Positions 35,489-45,564 of a DNA stretch of 64,000 nucleotides are shown piece by piece. How positions within the stretch are numbered: position 1 is the first letter of the stretch; every line of letters begins with the position of its first letter. Origin of the DNA: Achromobacter sp. Root83 (lineage in GTDB: Bacteria; Pseudomonadota; Gammaproteobacteria; Burkholderiales; Burkholderiaceae_B); the NCBI RefSeq assembly GCF_001428845.1, contig NZ_LMIU01000012.1, positions 562,857 through 626,856 on the forward strand. The letters are read 5' to 3'. The notes below the pieces were generated by a model. It did no database searches. It saw nothing but the letters and a program-made list of their open reading frames with translations, and was not told where the DNA came from. The translations under genes were made by a program, and so were the position numbers.

Positions 35489-35518
35489 ATTCTAGCATGA
35501 AATTTTTCGGATGCGCAA
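35489..35518 (-). promoter_or_regulatory. Promoter of tRNA(CAT)
   Basis: On the minus strand TTGCGC, 18-base spacer, TAGAAT, ending 45 bases before the tRNA 5' end. Confidence 0.65.
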
Positions 35519-35547
35519 GCGAGCCGAAACGTGGATTTACGCCCCGT

Positions 35548-36864
<1,317 letters not shown>

Positions 36865-36900
36865 GGCGATCCTTCTGTGGCGGGGTGGGTGCGTTGCGCG

Positions 36901-37878
36901 TCAGGCGCGGGCGCTGAAAACGGAAAACCAGCCGTTCGAATCTGACCAGTGCGCGACATCGCGATAGCCCGCGCCATGGAGCAGGTCGCCGAAAGCCTGC
37001 GGGGTGAATTTGTATGAGTTTTCCGTGTGTATGCGTTCGCCGGGGCGGAACTCGCGTTTGCCGCCGGGCCAGGTCACGCGCAGCGCGCGCTGCGCTTCCA
37101 GGTGCATTTCCATGCGGGACAGGGCGCTGTTGAAAATGGCAACGTGCCGCCAGTCGCCCACATCGAAGTCGCTGTCCAGCACGGCATTGACGTGGCGAAG
37201 CAGATTCAGGTTGAACGCCGCCGTCAGGTGCAGGGCGTCGTCATAGGCGGGTTCCAGCACTTGCCTGGGCTTGACGCGGTCCACGCCCACCAGCAGCCCG
37301 CCGCCCGGGCAGGCGGCGCGTATCCGCCGCAGCATGGCGTAGGCGTCGTCGGGGCCAAGATTGCCAATACTGGAGCCGGGATAGAAGAACAGCCGCTGCT
37401 CAGCGGGGATGTCGGCGGGCAGGTCCAGGGTGCGGGAAAAGTCCTGGCCAACGGCGTGGATGCTCAAGTCGGGATACGAAAGCTTGAGCCTGCGCACGGC
37501 GGCTTGCAGGTAGTCGACCGAGATATCGACGGGCACGTAGTGGCTGGGCCGCAGGCTCGAAAAAAGCCGCTCGGCCTTCACGCAATCGCCGGCGCCAAGG
37601 TCGACCAGCGCCTGGACCGGCCCGATGTGGCGCGCGATGTCGCCGCCATGGCGTTGGAAGATCTCGGCTTCGCAGCGCGTGGGGTAATACTCGGGCAACT
37701 GGGTTATGGCGGTGAACAGCGATGAGCCCAGTGCGTCGTAGAGGAACTTTGGATCGATATGAGCTGGGGTGTCCGTCAGCCCGTCGCGCAGTTCGATCTG
37801 CTCGTCGCTGGGGCGCTGGAGTTGCCGCGCAAGGAACTCCGGCGCGACGGGGGCAAGCAGTGCGGATGGGGAAACCAT
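36901..37878 (-). CDS. egtD: L-histidine N(alpha)-methyltransferase EgtD
   Basis: A 325-residue SAM-dependent methyltransferase. Features include DPKFLYDALGSSLFTAITQL, PEYYPTRCEAEIF (~59-71), the SAM-binding LVDLGAGDCVKAERL (~residues 89-103), FFYPGSSIGNLGPDDA (~166-181), GVDRVKP and the end FTPQAFGDLLHGAGY. EgtD trimethylates histidine to hercynine, the first step to ergothioneine, a thiol antioxidant. First gene of the egtDB operon; the upstream region 37879-38241 should contain its promoter. Confidence 0.95.
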   Translation of the reverse strand: MVSPSALLAPVAPEFLARQLQRPSDEQIELRDGLTDTPAHIDPKFLYDALGSSLFTAITQLPEYYPTRCEAEIFQRHGGDIARHIGPVQALVDLGAGDCVKAERLFSSLRPSHYVPVDISVDYLQAAVRRLKLSYPDLSIHAVGQDFSRTLDLPADIPAEQRLFFYPGSSIGNLGPDDAYAMLRRIRAACPGGGLLVGVDRVKPRQVLEPAYDDALHLTAAFNLNLLRHVNAVLDSDFDVGDWRHVAIFNSALSRMEMHLEAQRALRVTWPGGKREFRPGERIHTENSYKFTPQAFGDLLHGAGYRDVAHWSDSNGWFSVFSARA

Positions 37879-38241
37879 GCGTTCAGTTCCTTTTTGAGGC
37901 GGTTGAAGCGCATTGCAAAGGCCTATTGTGGCGGGTGAGGGGGTTTGCGTGTCAAGCGCGTAGCCTCTGAATGCAATGGACTTTTACGAAATGGGGGAAG
38001 ATCGGCGGGCCGTCCGCCGATCTGCTTTGGCGGACCGCCAACAGGGCCGGTGCTTATCCCCAGCAAGTTTCGGTCCGCTGAAATATCGGTTTACGGCTGG
38101 TTGCGAAAGCTCGGGCAGGGCCCGCCGATGACGGTCACAATGGGGCTTCGGTCGAGCGGGGCGGCGCCCCGCGGCTGACGCGATGTTGCATTGCGTCAGG
38201 CAGGCATATGCCGGGAGACCCAATAAGCATAAGGAGCGACC
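37879..38241. other. Divergent intergenic region with two strong hairpins
   Basis: This 363-bp region separates egtD (minus) from the YqjD-like gene (plus). No gene is supported. Hairpin A, 37999-38023: perfect 10-bp stem AGATCGGCGG / CCGCCGATCT, five-base loop. Hairpin B, 38175-38199: 11-bp stem CTGACGCGATG / CATTGCGTCAG with one G-T pair. Neither has a T-run. Promoters for both directions are expected but none is obvious. Confidence 0.6.
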
Positions 38242-38577
38242 ATGAATCGAAAGCACCAGCGCGCTGAGATGGCTTTGCATCGTGAACGGGTGAACGACAG
38301 CTTGCACGAGCTGCTTGCCGGGACCGAAGACCTTTTGCGTTCGACGGCTTCGTACACGGGCTCCGAAATCGAGGCGGCTCGCGCCCGCCTCAAGCGCCAA
38401 TTGGCCGATGCGCGCGAATCCGCGGGGGAATGGGAAGGCGTTGCCCGGGAGCGCGCGCGCCGCGCAACCGCCTACGCGGACGAATACGTTCACGAAAACG
38501 CCTGGAAGTCGGTAGGGGTGGCCGCGGTGGTAGGCGCCTTGCTCGGCTGCTGCCTGGTAGCGGGAAGCCGGCGCTAA
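38242..38577 (+). CDS. DUF883 family protein (YqjD/ElaB-like)
   Basis: A 111-residue protein with an N-terminal helical coiled region (ERVNDSLHELLAGTEDLLRS, IEAARARLKRQLADARE) and a single C-terminal membrane helix (SVGVAAVVGALLGCCLVAG, residues ~90-108) ending Ser-Arg-Arg. This matches YqjD/ElaB/YgaM, inner-membrane proteins that bind 70S and 100S ribosomes in stationary phase in E. coli. AAGGAG precedes the ATG. The next gene starts nine bases later and may be coupled. Confidence 0.9.
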   Translation: MNRKHQRAEMALHRERVNDSLHELLAGTEDLLRSTASYTGSEIEAARARLKRQLADARESAGEWEGVARERARRATAYADEYVHENAWKSVGVAAVVGALLGCCLVAGSRR

Positions 38578-38586
38578 AGGCGCATC

Positions 38587-40080
38587 ATGAGACCGCCACC
38601 GGCCTTGGGCCGGTTCGGGCCAGGCGTGGGCCCGCGGCATGGCGTGGCTGGCGCGATGCGATGGACGCGCGCGCTGCTGCTGGCCTGCGCCGCGTCCGTG
38701 CTGGCTGCCTGCGCCAGCGTTCCCGACGCACAAGAGCGCCAGGCGCGCGCCGCGCAGGCGGGCCTGTCCGCCGACGCGGCGCGCGACAGCTACCGCCGCG
38801 GCCAGGGCATCGCGGCGGATCCGCAAACACCGAAAGACGATTTTCTGGCACGCCATCTGGCGGTGGAGCAGGCGGTCAGCGGCGCGCCGCTCGTGCCCGG
38901 CAACCGGGTGTGGCTGCTCGCGGACGGCCCCAGCACCTATAAGGCCATGCTGCAGTCCATCGGGCAGGCGCGCCGGTATGTCCACATGGAAACCTATATT
39001 TTCGAGGACGACGCGGAAGGGGCGCGGTTCGCGGACGCCCTGATCGCGGCGCGCAAGCGCGGCGCCGAGGTGTCCCTGATGGTCGATGCGGTGGGCACCC
39101 TCAATACGCCCGACGCCTTGTTCGAGCGCCTGCGCGATAACGGGGTTCAGGTCGCGGTATTCAACCCGGTCAACCCGGCGCGCGCGCGGGCCGGCTGGTC
39201 GCCCAATCAGCGCAATCACCGCAAGGTGCTGGTGGTGGACGGCAAGGTCGGCTACCTGGGCGGGATCAACGTCAGCAGCGTCTACGAGTCGTCGTCCCTA
39301 TCGGGTAGCGGGGGGCGGTCGGGCACTGGCTCCGGGGCGGGGTCCGGCGCGGGGAAGGCCGATGCGCAGCCCGCCGGCGACGCTAAGTCCTCACCATGGC
39401 GCGACACGCATCTGCGCATCGAGGGCCCGGCGGTGGCGCAACTCGAACAGGTCATCCAGTCGGGCTGGGAATCGCAGGCCAAGGAACCCATCAAGGGCGG
39501 CGGCACGTATGTCGCGCCGCCTGCGGGAACGACACGCGTGCGGATTCTGGCCAATCAGCCCGATCGCAGCGACGGCTATACCGTCTATCTCACGTTGATG
39601 TCCGCCTTTGAAAGCGCGCAGAAATCCATACATATCACCATGGCGTACTTCGTGCCCGATCCGGCGTTCATCGACGCGCTGACGGCCGCCGCCCGGCGTG
39701 GCGTGGATGTGGTTCTGGTGTTGCCCGGTTTCAGCGATTCATCGCTGGTGTTCAATGCCGGGCGGTCGCACTACACCGATCTGCTGCGCGCCGGCGTCAA
39801 GGTCTATGAGCGGCGCGATGCGCTGCTGCACGCCAAGACGGCGGTGGTGGACGGCGTCTGGTCTACGGTGGGCTCCAGCAACATGGACTGGCGCAGCTTT
39901 GCCTTGAATTACGAGGTCAATGCCGTGGTGCTGGGCCCCGAGTTCGCGGCCGAGATGGAAGCGCTGTTCCAGCGCGATGTGGAAGACTCCGTGCGTATCA
40001 CGCCCGAGGCCTGGAAGGACCGGGGCGTGGATGACCGCTTCATGGAGATTTTCTCGCGGATGTTCGAGCGCTGGCTGTAG
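38587..40080 (+). CDS. Phospholipase D/cardiolipin synthase-type lipoprotein
   Basis: A 497-residue protein with two PLD domains. Both HKD motifs are complete: NHRKVLVVDG (His210) and LHAKTAVVDG (His415). A lipobox LAAC is found in MRWTRALLLACAASVLAAC, which begins at an in-frame ATG at 38656; the upstream ATG at 38587 is used because AGG lies six bases before it, but 38656 may be the real start. A Gly/Ser-rich linker (~residues 238-259) between the domains is unusual and looks like low-complexity expansion. Family members make cardiolipin from two phosphatidylglycerols or hydrolyse phosphodiesters; a lipid-anchored periplasmic form suggests envelope lipid remodelling. Confidence 0.88.
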   Translation: MRPPPALGRFGPGVGPRHGVAGAMRWTRALLLACAASVLAACASVPDAQERQARAAQAGLSADAARDSYRRGQGIAADPQTPKDDFLARHLAVEQAVSGAPLVPGNRVWLLADGPSTYKAMLQSIGQARRYVHMETYIFEDDAEGARFADALIAARKRGAEVSLMVDAVGTLNTPDALFERLRDNGVQVAVFNPVNPARARAGWSPNQRNHRKVLVVDGKVGYLGGINVSSVYESSSLSGSGGRSGTGSGAGSGAGKADAQPAGDAKSSPWRDTHLRIEGPAVAQLEQVIQSGWESQAKEPIKGGGTYVAPPAGTTRVRILANQPDRSDGYTVYLTLMSAFESAQKSIHITMAYFVPDPAFIDALTAAARRGVDVVLVLPGFSDSSLVFNAGRSHYTDLLRAGVKVYERRDALLHAKTAVVDGVWSTVGSSNMDWRSFALNYEVNAVVLGPEFAAEMEALFQRDVEDSVRITPEAWKDRGVDDRFMEIFSRMFERWL

Positions 40081-40096
40081 CGCCCGGCCAGCCGCT

Positions 40097-41761
40097 TCAG
40101 GCGTAGCCCGCTACGCGCGGGGCAGCGTGTTCCTGCGCCAGGGCGGTGGTGATGTCGTGGGTCGGTTGGAACGACTGGGCTTGCGCCATCGCCCAGCCCG
40201 CACGGAACACCTGGTGGCGGAATTCCCCGCGCAGCAGCTCGCCGGGGGAAAGTTCGGGGAACAGCGCGGACAGCAGACGGATTTCACTGGACGAGATGCG
40301 ACGCGCGATATGGTGCGGGCGCAATTGGCCGGGGTGGGTCAGACCGGCCGCCGCCAGCAGTTCCGCCAGCGCATGCAGGGTGTTCTTATGGAAGTTGGCC
40401 ACGCGCTGCGCCTTGTCGGGGACGACCAGCGCGCGCTGGCGCAAGGGATCTTGCGTGGTGACGCCCGTGGGGCATTTCCCGGTGTGGCAGGCCTGGGCCT
40501 GGATGCAGCCGATGGCGAACATGAAGCCGCGCGCAGCATTGCACCAGTCGGCGCCCATGGCCATGACACGGGCCATGTCGAAGGCGGTGATGATCTTGCC
40601 CGACGCGCCTAGCTTGATGCGATCCCGCAGGTTGACGCCGATCAGCGTGTTGTGGACCAGCCGCAGCGCTTCGCGCAACGGCGTGCCGACGTGGTCGACG
40701 AACTCCACGGGCGCGGCACCCGTGCCGCCTTCGGCGCCGTCCACGACGATGAAGTCCGGGGTAATGCCGGTCTCCAGCATGGCCTTGACGATGGCGAACC
40801 ACTCCCAAGGGTGGCCGACGCAGAACTTGAAGCCGACCGGCTTGCCGCCCGAGAGCTCGCGCAGGCGCGCCACGAACTTCATCAGGCCGATAGGCGTGTC
40901 GAAGGCGGAATGGCTGGCCGGCGAGTTGCAGTCCTGCCAGGCGGCGACGCCGCGCGCTTCGGCGATCTCGGGGGTCACCTTGCCCGCGGGCAGGATGCCG
41001 CCATGACCGGGCTTGGCGCCTTGCGACAGCTTGATTTCGATCATCTTGACCTGCGGCGTACAGGCGTTCTTGACGAAAGCCTCTTCGGAGAACGCGCCCT
41101 GTTCGTCGCGGCATCCGAAATAGCCCGAGCCGATGTTCCACACCAGGCTGCCGCCCGGCTGCCGATGGTAGCGGCTGATGCCGCCTTCGCCGGTGTCGTG
41201 CGCGAAGTTGCCCTGGCGGGCGCCTTCATTCAATGCCAGGACGGCGTTGGCGGACAGCGCGCCAAAGCTCATGGCGGACACGTTGAACGCCGACATGGAA
41301 TAGGGCTGCGTGCATTCCGGGCCGCCCACGGTGACCCGGAAATCCGTGTCGTTGATGTGCGATGGCGACATCGAATGGTTGATCCATTCGTAGCGGTCGC
41401 CATAGACGTCTTCCTGGGTGCCGAAGGGGCGCTTGTCGATCTCGCGCTTGGCGCGCTGGTAGACGATGGAACGCTGCGCGCGCGAGAACGGCGAGGCTTG
41501 TGTGTCGTCTTCCAGGAAGTACTGGCGGATCTCGGGGCGGATGAACTCGAAGAGAAAGCGCAGGTTGCCCAGGACCGGGTAGTTGCGCCGGATCGCATGC
41601 CGCGTCTGGATCAGGTCATAGACGCCCAGGGCGCCCAGCATCAGCAGCGGGACGGCGGCGGTCAGCCACCATAGCGAGCGTGTCGCGGCCAGCGCGCTTG
41701 TGATCGCGGCGCCCGCCAAGGTCAAGAAAAAGGCCGAGTACCGGCCAGCAATCCAGTTCAT
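40097..41761 (-). CDS. FMN-binding glutamate synthase family protein
   Basis: A 554-residue protein. ATG at 41761 after GGAGAGGG opens two N-terminal membrane helices (YSAFFLTLAGAAITSALAAT, LWWLTAAVPLLMLGALGVYD), followed by the GltS FMN/Fe-S domain: MSFGALSANAVLALNEGARQ, GISRYHRQPGG, KPGHGGILPAGKVTPEIAE, FIVVDGAEGGTGAAP and the cysteine cluster CIQAQACHTGKCPTGV. It corresponds to the alpha-subunit core without the glutaminase and so cannot be a classical GOGAT alone. Membrane-anchored homologues are widespread; their reaction is not settled. It stands alone on the minus strand, facing the PLD gene. Confidence 0.9.
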   Translation of the reverse strand: MNWIAGRYSAFFLTLAGAAITSALAATRSLWWLTAAVPLLMLGALGVYDLIQTRHAIRRNYPVLGNLRFLFEFIRPEIRQYFLEDDTQASPFSRAQRSIVYQRAKREIDKRPFGTQEDVYGDRYEWINHSMSPSHINDTDFRVTVGGPECTQPYSMSAFNVSAMSFGALSANAVLALNEGARQGNFAHDTGEGGISRYHRQPGGSLVWNIGSGYFGCRDEQGAFSEEAFVKNACTPQVKMIEIKLSQGAKPGHGGILPAGKVTPEIAEARGVAAWQDCNSPASHSAFDTPIGLMKFVARLRELSGGKPVGFKFCVGHPWEWFAIVKAMLETGITPDFIVVDGAEGGTGAAPVEFVDHVGTPLREALRLVHNTLIGVNLRDRIKLGASGKIITAFDMARVMAMGADWCNAARGFMFAIGCIQAQACHTGKCPTGVTTQDPLRQRALVVPDKAQRVANFHKNTLHALAELLAAAGLTHPGQLRPHHIARRISSSEIRLLSALFPELSPGELLRGEFRHQVFRAGWAMAQAQSFQPTHDITTALAQEHAAPRVAGYA

Positions 41762-41897
41762 GTCCCTCTCCGTATTTCGGAATGGAGCCACCATACACCA
41801 GCCCAGCCGTCTGGCCGATGAATGAATGGATGGCGGGGTGCGCGCGCCGGGAAGGCGGCGCACGCCGGGAGCCGCGTGCCGGAGCCGGGGTGCGCCC

Positions 41898-41925
41898 AAA
41901 AAAAAATCCCCTGAATTTCAGGGGA
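41898..41925 (-). terminator. Terminator of the YeeE gene
   Basis: On the minus strand, TCCCCTGAA / TTCAGGGGA followed by nine T. Confidence 0.93.
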
Positions 41926-41946
41926 CCATTCTTGAGGCGCTGATAC

Positions 41947-43170
41947 TCAGCAGCTCGAGGCGGGCGGCGTCTTTTCGACAGCCAGGCCGAACAGCGGGCG
42001 CAGGTGGACGCCCAGCGCGCTGCCAGCGAAGGCGGCCGGCAGCCACAGCCAGGCATGCAGGCTGCCCGACAGGATGCCGCTGAAATACGCGCCGATATTG
42101 CAGCCGAAGGCCAGGCGGGCGCCATAGCCCAGCAGCAGGCCGCCGATGACGGCGCCCGCCAGCGACCGGGCGGGGACCTTCCAGATGGGGGCGAACTTGC
42201 CGGCGGCGCTGGCGGCGGCCAGTGCGCCCAGCATCAAGCCGATGTCCATGACAGTCGTGACATCCTGGCGCAGCGGCGCGGCCAGCGAGGGCTGCTTGCT
42301 CCAGTAGGCCCAGGTGGCCACGTCGCCCGTCACGGCATTCAGCGCCTTGGCGCCCCACAGTGCAAAAGCGGAGGTGATGCCCCACGGGCGCCCGGCCAGC
42401 GCCAGCGTGGCGAAGTTCAATACCACCAGCGCCACGCCGCCCCAGATCAGCGGCCACGGGCCTTGCAACAGCGAGGCGGGCCGGGCGGTGCGCGAGGCGA
42501 ACGAGATCACGTGGCCATGGCGACGCTTTTCCAGCGCCGTGGCGGCCCAGGCGATCAGCACGAACACCGCCAGGTTGGCGATGAGCGCAGGAGCCAGCCC
42601 CCAGGTCTTGATGAGCGAGGTGGGCGCCAGCGCGGGCAGGCTGGACCACCAGCCGAAATTGGCGGTGGCGATCACCGAGCCCACGATGAAGAACAGCAGC
42701 GTCACGACCATGCGGGTATTGCCGCCGCCGACGGCGAACAACGTGCCCGACGCGCATCCGCCGCCCAGTTGCATGCCGATGCCGAACAGGAAAGCGCCGA
42801 GCACGACGGACACGCCGGGTGGCGATACGAAGCCGCTTACGGGTTGGCCGAACAACGTGCCTGCCGCCAGGAAGGGGAAAAACAGCAGCACGCCCACGCC
42901 CAGCATGAACATCTGCGCACGCAGGCCCGCGCCACGGCGATCCGATACGAACACGCGCCAAGCCTGGGTGAAACCGAACGAGGCGTGATAAAGGGTGACG
43001 CCAAGCAAAGCGCCGATCACCCACAGCGCGCCCTGCCGCCAGCTGACGGTCTGGTTCAGGTACAGGGCACCCGCCAGCACCAGCAGCAGCGCAAGCCAGA
43101 GCGGCTTGCGGTTGATCCGGATGGGCGGCAAGGCCGAAGGCAGGGGCAGGGAGGAAGCGTTGGCGCTCAT
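41947..43170 (-). CDS. YeeE/YedE family sulfur-compound permease
   Basis: A 407-residue membrane protein with about ten helices and the DUF395/Sulf_transp repeats: GMQLGGGCASGTLFAVGGGN (residues ~132-151) and GYGARLAFGCNIGAYFSGIL (~349-368), each with the conserved Cys. TsuA (YeeE) takes up thiosulfate in this fold. A further Cys is the last residue (PPASSC). YeeE genes are often followed by a TusA-like yeeD gene; none is here. It lies 125 bases after arsB on the same strand, so probably has its own promoter. Confidence 0.92.
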   Translation of the reverse strand: MSANASSLPLPSALPPIRINRKPLWLALLLVLAGALYLNQTVSWRQGALWVIGALLGVTLYHASFGFTQAWRVFVSDRRGAGLRAQMFMLGVGVLLFFPFLAAGTLFGQPVSGFVSPPGVSVVLGAFLFGIGMQLGGGCASGTLFAVGGGNTRMVVTLLFFIVGSVIATANFGWWSSLPALAPTSLIKTWGLAPALIANLAVFVLIAWAATALEKRRHGHVISFASRTARPASLLQGPWPLIWGGVALVVLNFATLALAGRPWGITSAFALWGAKALNAVTGDVATWAYWSKQPSLAAPLRQDVTTVMDIGLMLGALAAASAAGKFAPIWKVPARSLAGAVIGGLLLGYGARLAFGCNIGAYFSGILSGSLHAWLWLPAAFAGSALGVHLRPLFGLAVEKTPPASSC

Positions 43171-43295
43171 GGAAGTCTCGGGTGAATCGGGAGAGTAGCC
43201 GCGAGTCTAAAACGGCTTGTAAATTTCTCAAAACATCAAATCATGCTTCGTTAATAACTAAAAGTTATATATGGCCGACGCCGTGGCCTGCGGGC

Positions 43296-44576
43296 TCACT
43301 GCAAGCGCCACACCAGCGCCGCCAGTGTCAACAGCAGCACGGGCAGCGTCAGCACGATGCCCACCTTGAAGTAGTAGCCCCAGGTGATGCGCAGGCCCTT
43401 GCGCGCCAGCACATGCAGCCAGAGCAGGGTCGCCAGGCTGCCGATCGGCGTGATCTTCGGGCCCAGATCGCTGCCGATAATGTTGGCATAGATCATCGCG
43501 TCCCGCACGGGGCCGGTGGCGGTGGTTTCCGCGATGGATAGCGCGCCTATCAGCACCGTCGGCAGGTTGTTCATGACGGACGACAGAAAGGCGGTGATCA
43601 GGCCGGTGCCCATCGCCGCGCCCCACAAGCCATGTTCCGCGAAACGGTCCAGTACCTGCGCCAGATGGGCCGTCAGGCCGGCATTGCGCAGGCCATACAC
43701 CACCAGGTACATGCCAAGCGAGAAGATCACGATATGCCAGGGCGCCTCGCGCATGATCCGGCGGGTGCCGACGACGTGCTGGCGCCCCGCGATCAGCAGC
43801 AGGCCGAGCGCGCCCGCGGCGGCGATGGCGCTGACCGGGATGCCCATGGGCTCCAGAATGAAAAACCCCGCCAGCAGCAGGCCAAGCACCACCCAGCCGG
43901 CGCGGAATGTGATCTTGTCGCGTATCGCCGAGGCGGGAGCCGGCAGTTGGCTCACGTCGTAGCGCGGGGGAATGCTCTTATGAAAGAACAGCAGCAGGAC
44001 GGCCAGCGTGGAGCCGACGGCCACGAGGTTCACCGGCAGCATTATCGATGCGTATTCGCCGAAGCCGATGCCGAAGAAGTCCGCCGACACGATGTTTACC
44101 AGGTTGGACACGATCAGCGCGATGCTGCCGGTGTCCGCGATGAAGCCCGCGGCCATCACGAAGGCCAGCGAGGCGCCGGGGCCAAATCCCAGCGCCAGCA
44201 GCATCTCCATGACGATGGGCGTCAGGATCAGCGCCGCGCCGTCGTTGGCGAACAGCGCGGAGACGGCGGCGCCCAGCAGGACGATCAGCACGAACAGCAG
44301 CCGTCCGCGTCCTCCGCCCCAGCGCGCCACATGCAGCGCGGACCATTCGAAGAAGCCGGCTTCGTCGAGGATCAGGCTGGTGATGATGATGGCGATGAAG
44401 GTGGCGGTGGCGTTCCAGACGATGCGCCAGACATCGGCGATGTCGGCCAGGTGAACCACGCCGGTCGCCAGCGCAAGGCCCGCTCCGATCACGGCACTCC
44501 ATCCGATGGACAGGCCTTTGGGTTGCCAGATGACCAGGGTGATGGTGAAGATGAAGATGGCGACGGCAAGCAGCAT
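43296..44576 (-). CDS. ArsB-type arsenite/anion efflux permease
   Basis: A 426-residue protein with about twelve membrane helices of the ArsB/NhaD ion-transporter superfamily. [20 protein letters not shown] (~109-128), [20 protein letters not shown] and the mirrored [20 protein letters not shown] (~342-361) with [20 protein letters not shown] are classic ArsB motifs. ArsB extrudes arsenite using the proton gradient, alone or with ArsA. No arsR, arsC or arsH is in the window, so the true substrate may be another anion. It starts nine bases after an AEC transporter stop: same operon. Confidence 0.88.
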   Translation of the reverse strand: MLLAVAIFIFTITLVIWQPKGLSIGWSAVIGAGLALATGVVHLADIADVWRIVWNATATFIAIIITSLILDEAGFFEWSALHVARWGGGRGRLLFVLIVLLGAAVSALFANDGAALILTPIVMEMLLALGFGPGASLAFVMAAGFIADTGSIALIVSNLVNIVSADFFGIGFGEYASIMLPVNLVAVGSTLAVLLLFFHKSIPPRYDVSQLPAPASAIRDKITFRAGWVVLGLLLAGFFILEPMGIPVSAIAAAGALGLLLIAGRQHVVGTRRIMREAPWHIVIFSLGMYLVVYGLRNAGLTAHLAQVLDRFAEHGLWGAAMGTGLITAFLSSVMNNLPTVLIGALSIAETTATGPVRDAMIYANIIGSDLGPKITPIGSLATLLWLHVLARKGLRITWGYYFKVGIVLTLPVLLLTLAALVWRLQ

Positions 44577-44585
44577 GGATATGAA

Positions 44586-45530
44586 TCAGGAAAGAGGGTG
44601 TGCGCTGATCCAGGCCACCAGCAGGCTGACGGTCAGCACCGAGGCCACGGTGCTGACCAGAATGGCGCGCGAGGTCACGCGGGCATCGCGGCCATACATT
44701 TTGGCCAGCATGAAGGGGCCGGTGCCGATGGGAAGCGCGCTCATCAGCACGGCGGTCCACGCCCACAGCGGCGGCATCGGAAACACGTAGAAAGCGAGCA
44801 CCGCCGTGACGGCGGGCTGCAGCAAGAGCTTGCCTGCCACCAGGCGCAAGACACCGGGGCCCGCGCTGGCGGTTTCCGTCTGCGCCAGAAACAGGCCGAT
44901 GGTCACCAGCGCGCAGGGGCTGGCGGATGCGCCCAGCAAGGACACGTAGCGGTCCACGCCTTCCGGCAGGGTCAGGCCGGTGGCGGCCCAGGCCAGGCCG
45001 AGTACCGGGGCGACCAGCAGCGGATTGCGCATCAGGGCGCGTCCGACCTTGAGCAGCGTCGCGGTCAGGTTGGGCGTCTGCTGGCGGTCGAATTCGATGA
45101 GTGCGATGGCGAAGCCGAACAGCACGCTGGCGGTGAGCAGCGTGGTGAAGGTCGCGGGCGCCAGGCTTTCCGCTCCGAACAGCGCCAGGCAAAGCGGAAT
45201 GCCCATATAGCCGGCGTTGGCGTACGACGCGGCGAGGCCTTCGATGCTGCGGTCGGTCAGTGCATGAGGCGCGCGCCTGGCGGGCAGAAAGGATGCCAGG
45301 AAGGTGACCGCGATGCCGCCGGCGAATGCGGCGACAAAACCCCAATGCGCCATGTGCTTCAAATCGACCTGCGTCATGGCGCGAAACAGCAGCGCGGGTA
45401 AGGACAGGTAGACCACGTAGCGGTTCAGCGCGTCGGTGGCGCCGGGGCCCAGCACGCGCCACCGGGCAGCCAGCCAGCCGGTCAGGATCAGCGCAAAGAC
45501 TGGCAGGGCGGCGGTGACGACGGCATTCAT
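44586..45530 (-). CDS. AEC family (auxin efflux carrier) transporter
   Basis: A 314-residue protein with ten predicted helices. ATG at 45530 (MNAVVTAALPVFALILTGWL) is preferred over an in-frame start 16 codons upstream inside the intergenic gap. Typical AEC segments are LNRYVVYLSLPALLFRAM (~36-53), YANAGYMGIPLCLALFG (~103-119) and NPLLVAPVLGLAWAATGL. Bacterial AEC proteins export or import dicarboxylates such as malonate, malate or lactate. It is the middle gene of an EamA-AEC-ArsB transporter run. Confidence 0.92.
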   Translation of the reverse strand: MNAVVTAALPVFALILTGWLAARWRVLGPGATDALNRYVVYLSLPALLFRAMTQVDLKHMAHWGFVAAFAGGIAVTFLASFLPARRAPHALTDRSIEGLAASYANAGYMGIPLCLALFGAESLAPATFTTLLTASVLFGFAIALIEFDRQQTPNLTATLLKVGRALMRNPLLVAPVLGLAWAATGLTLPEGVDRYVSLLGASASPCALVTIGLFLAQTETASAGPGVLRLVAGKLLLQPAVTAVLAFYVFPMPPLWAWTAVLMSALPIGTGPFMLAKMYGRDARVTSRAILVSTVASVLTVSLLVAWISAHPLS

Positions 45531-45564
45531 GGGCGCGGGGTGGGGGGGCGGGAAGGCGCTTATT

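Noticed and set aside
43632..45401. 589-codon plus-strand frame opposite arsB and AEC
   Set aside because: Gln/His/Arg-rich shadow crossing two unrelated real genes.
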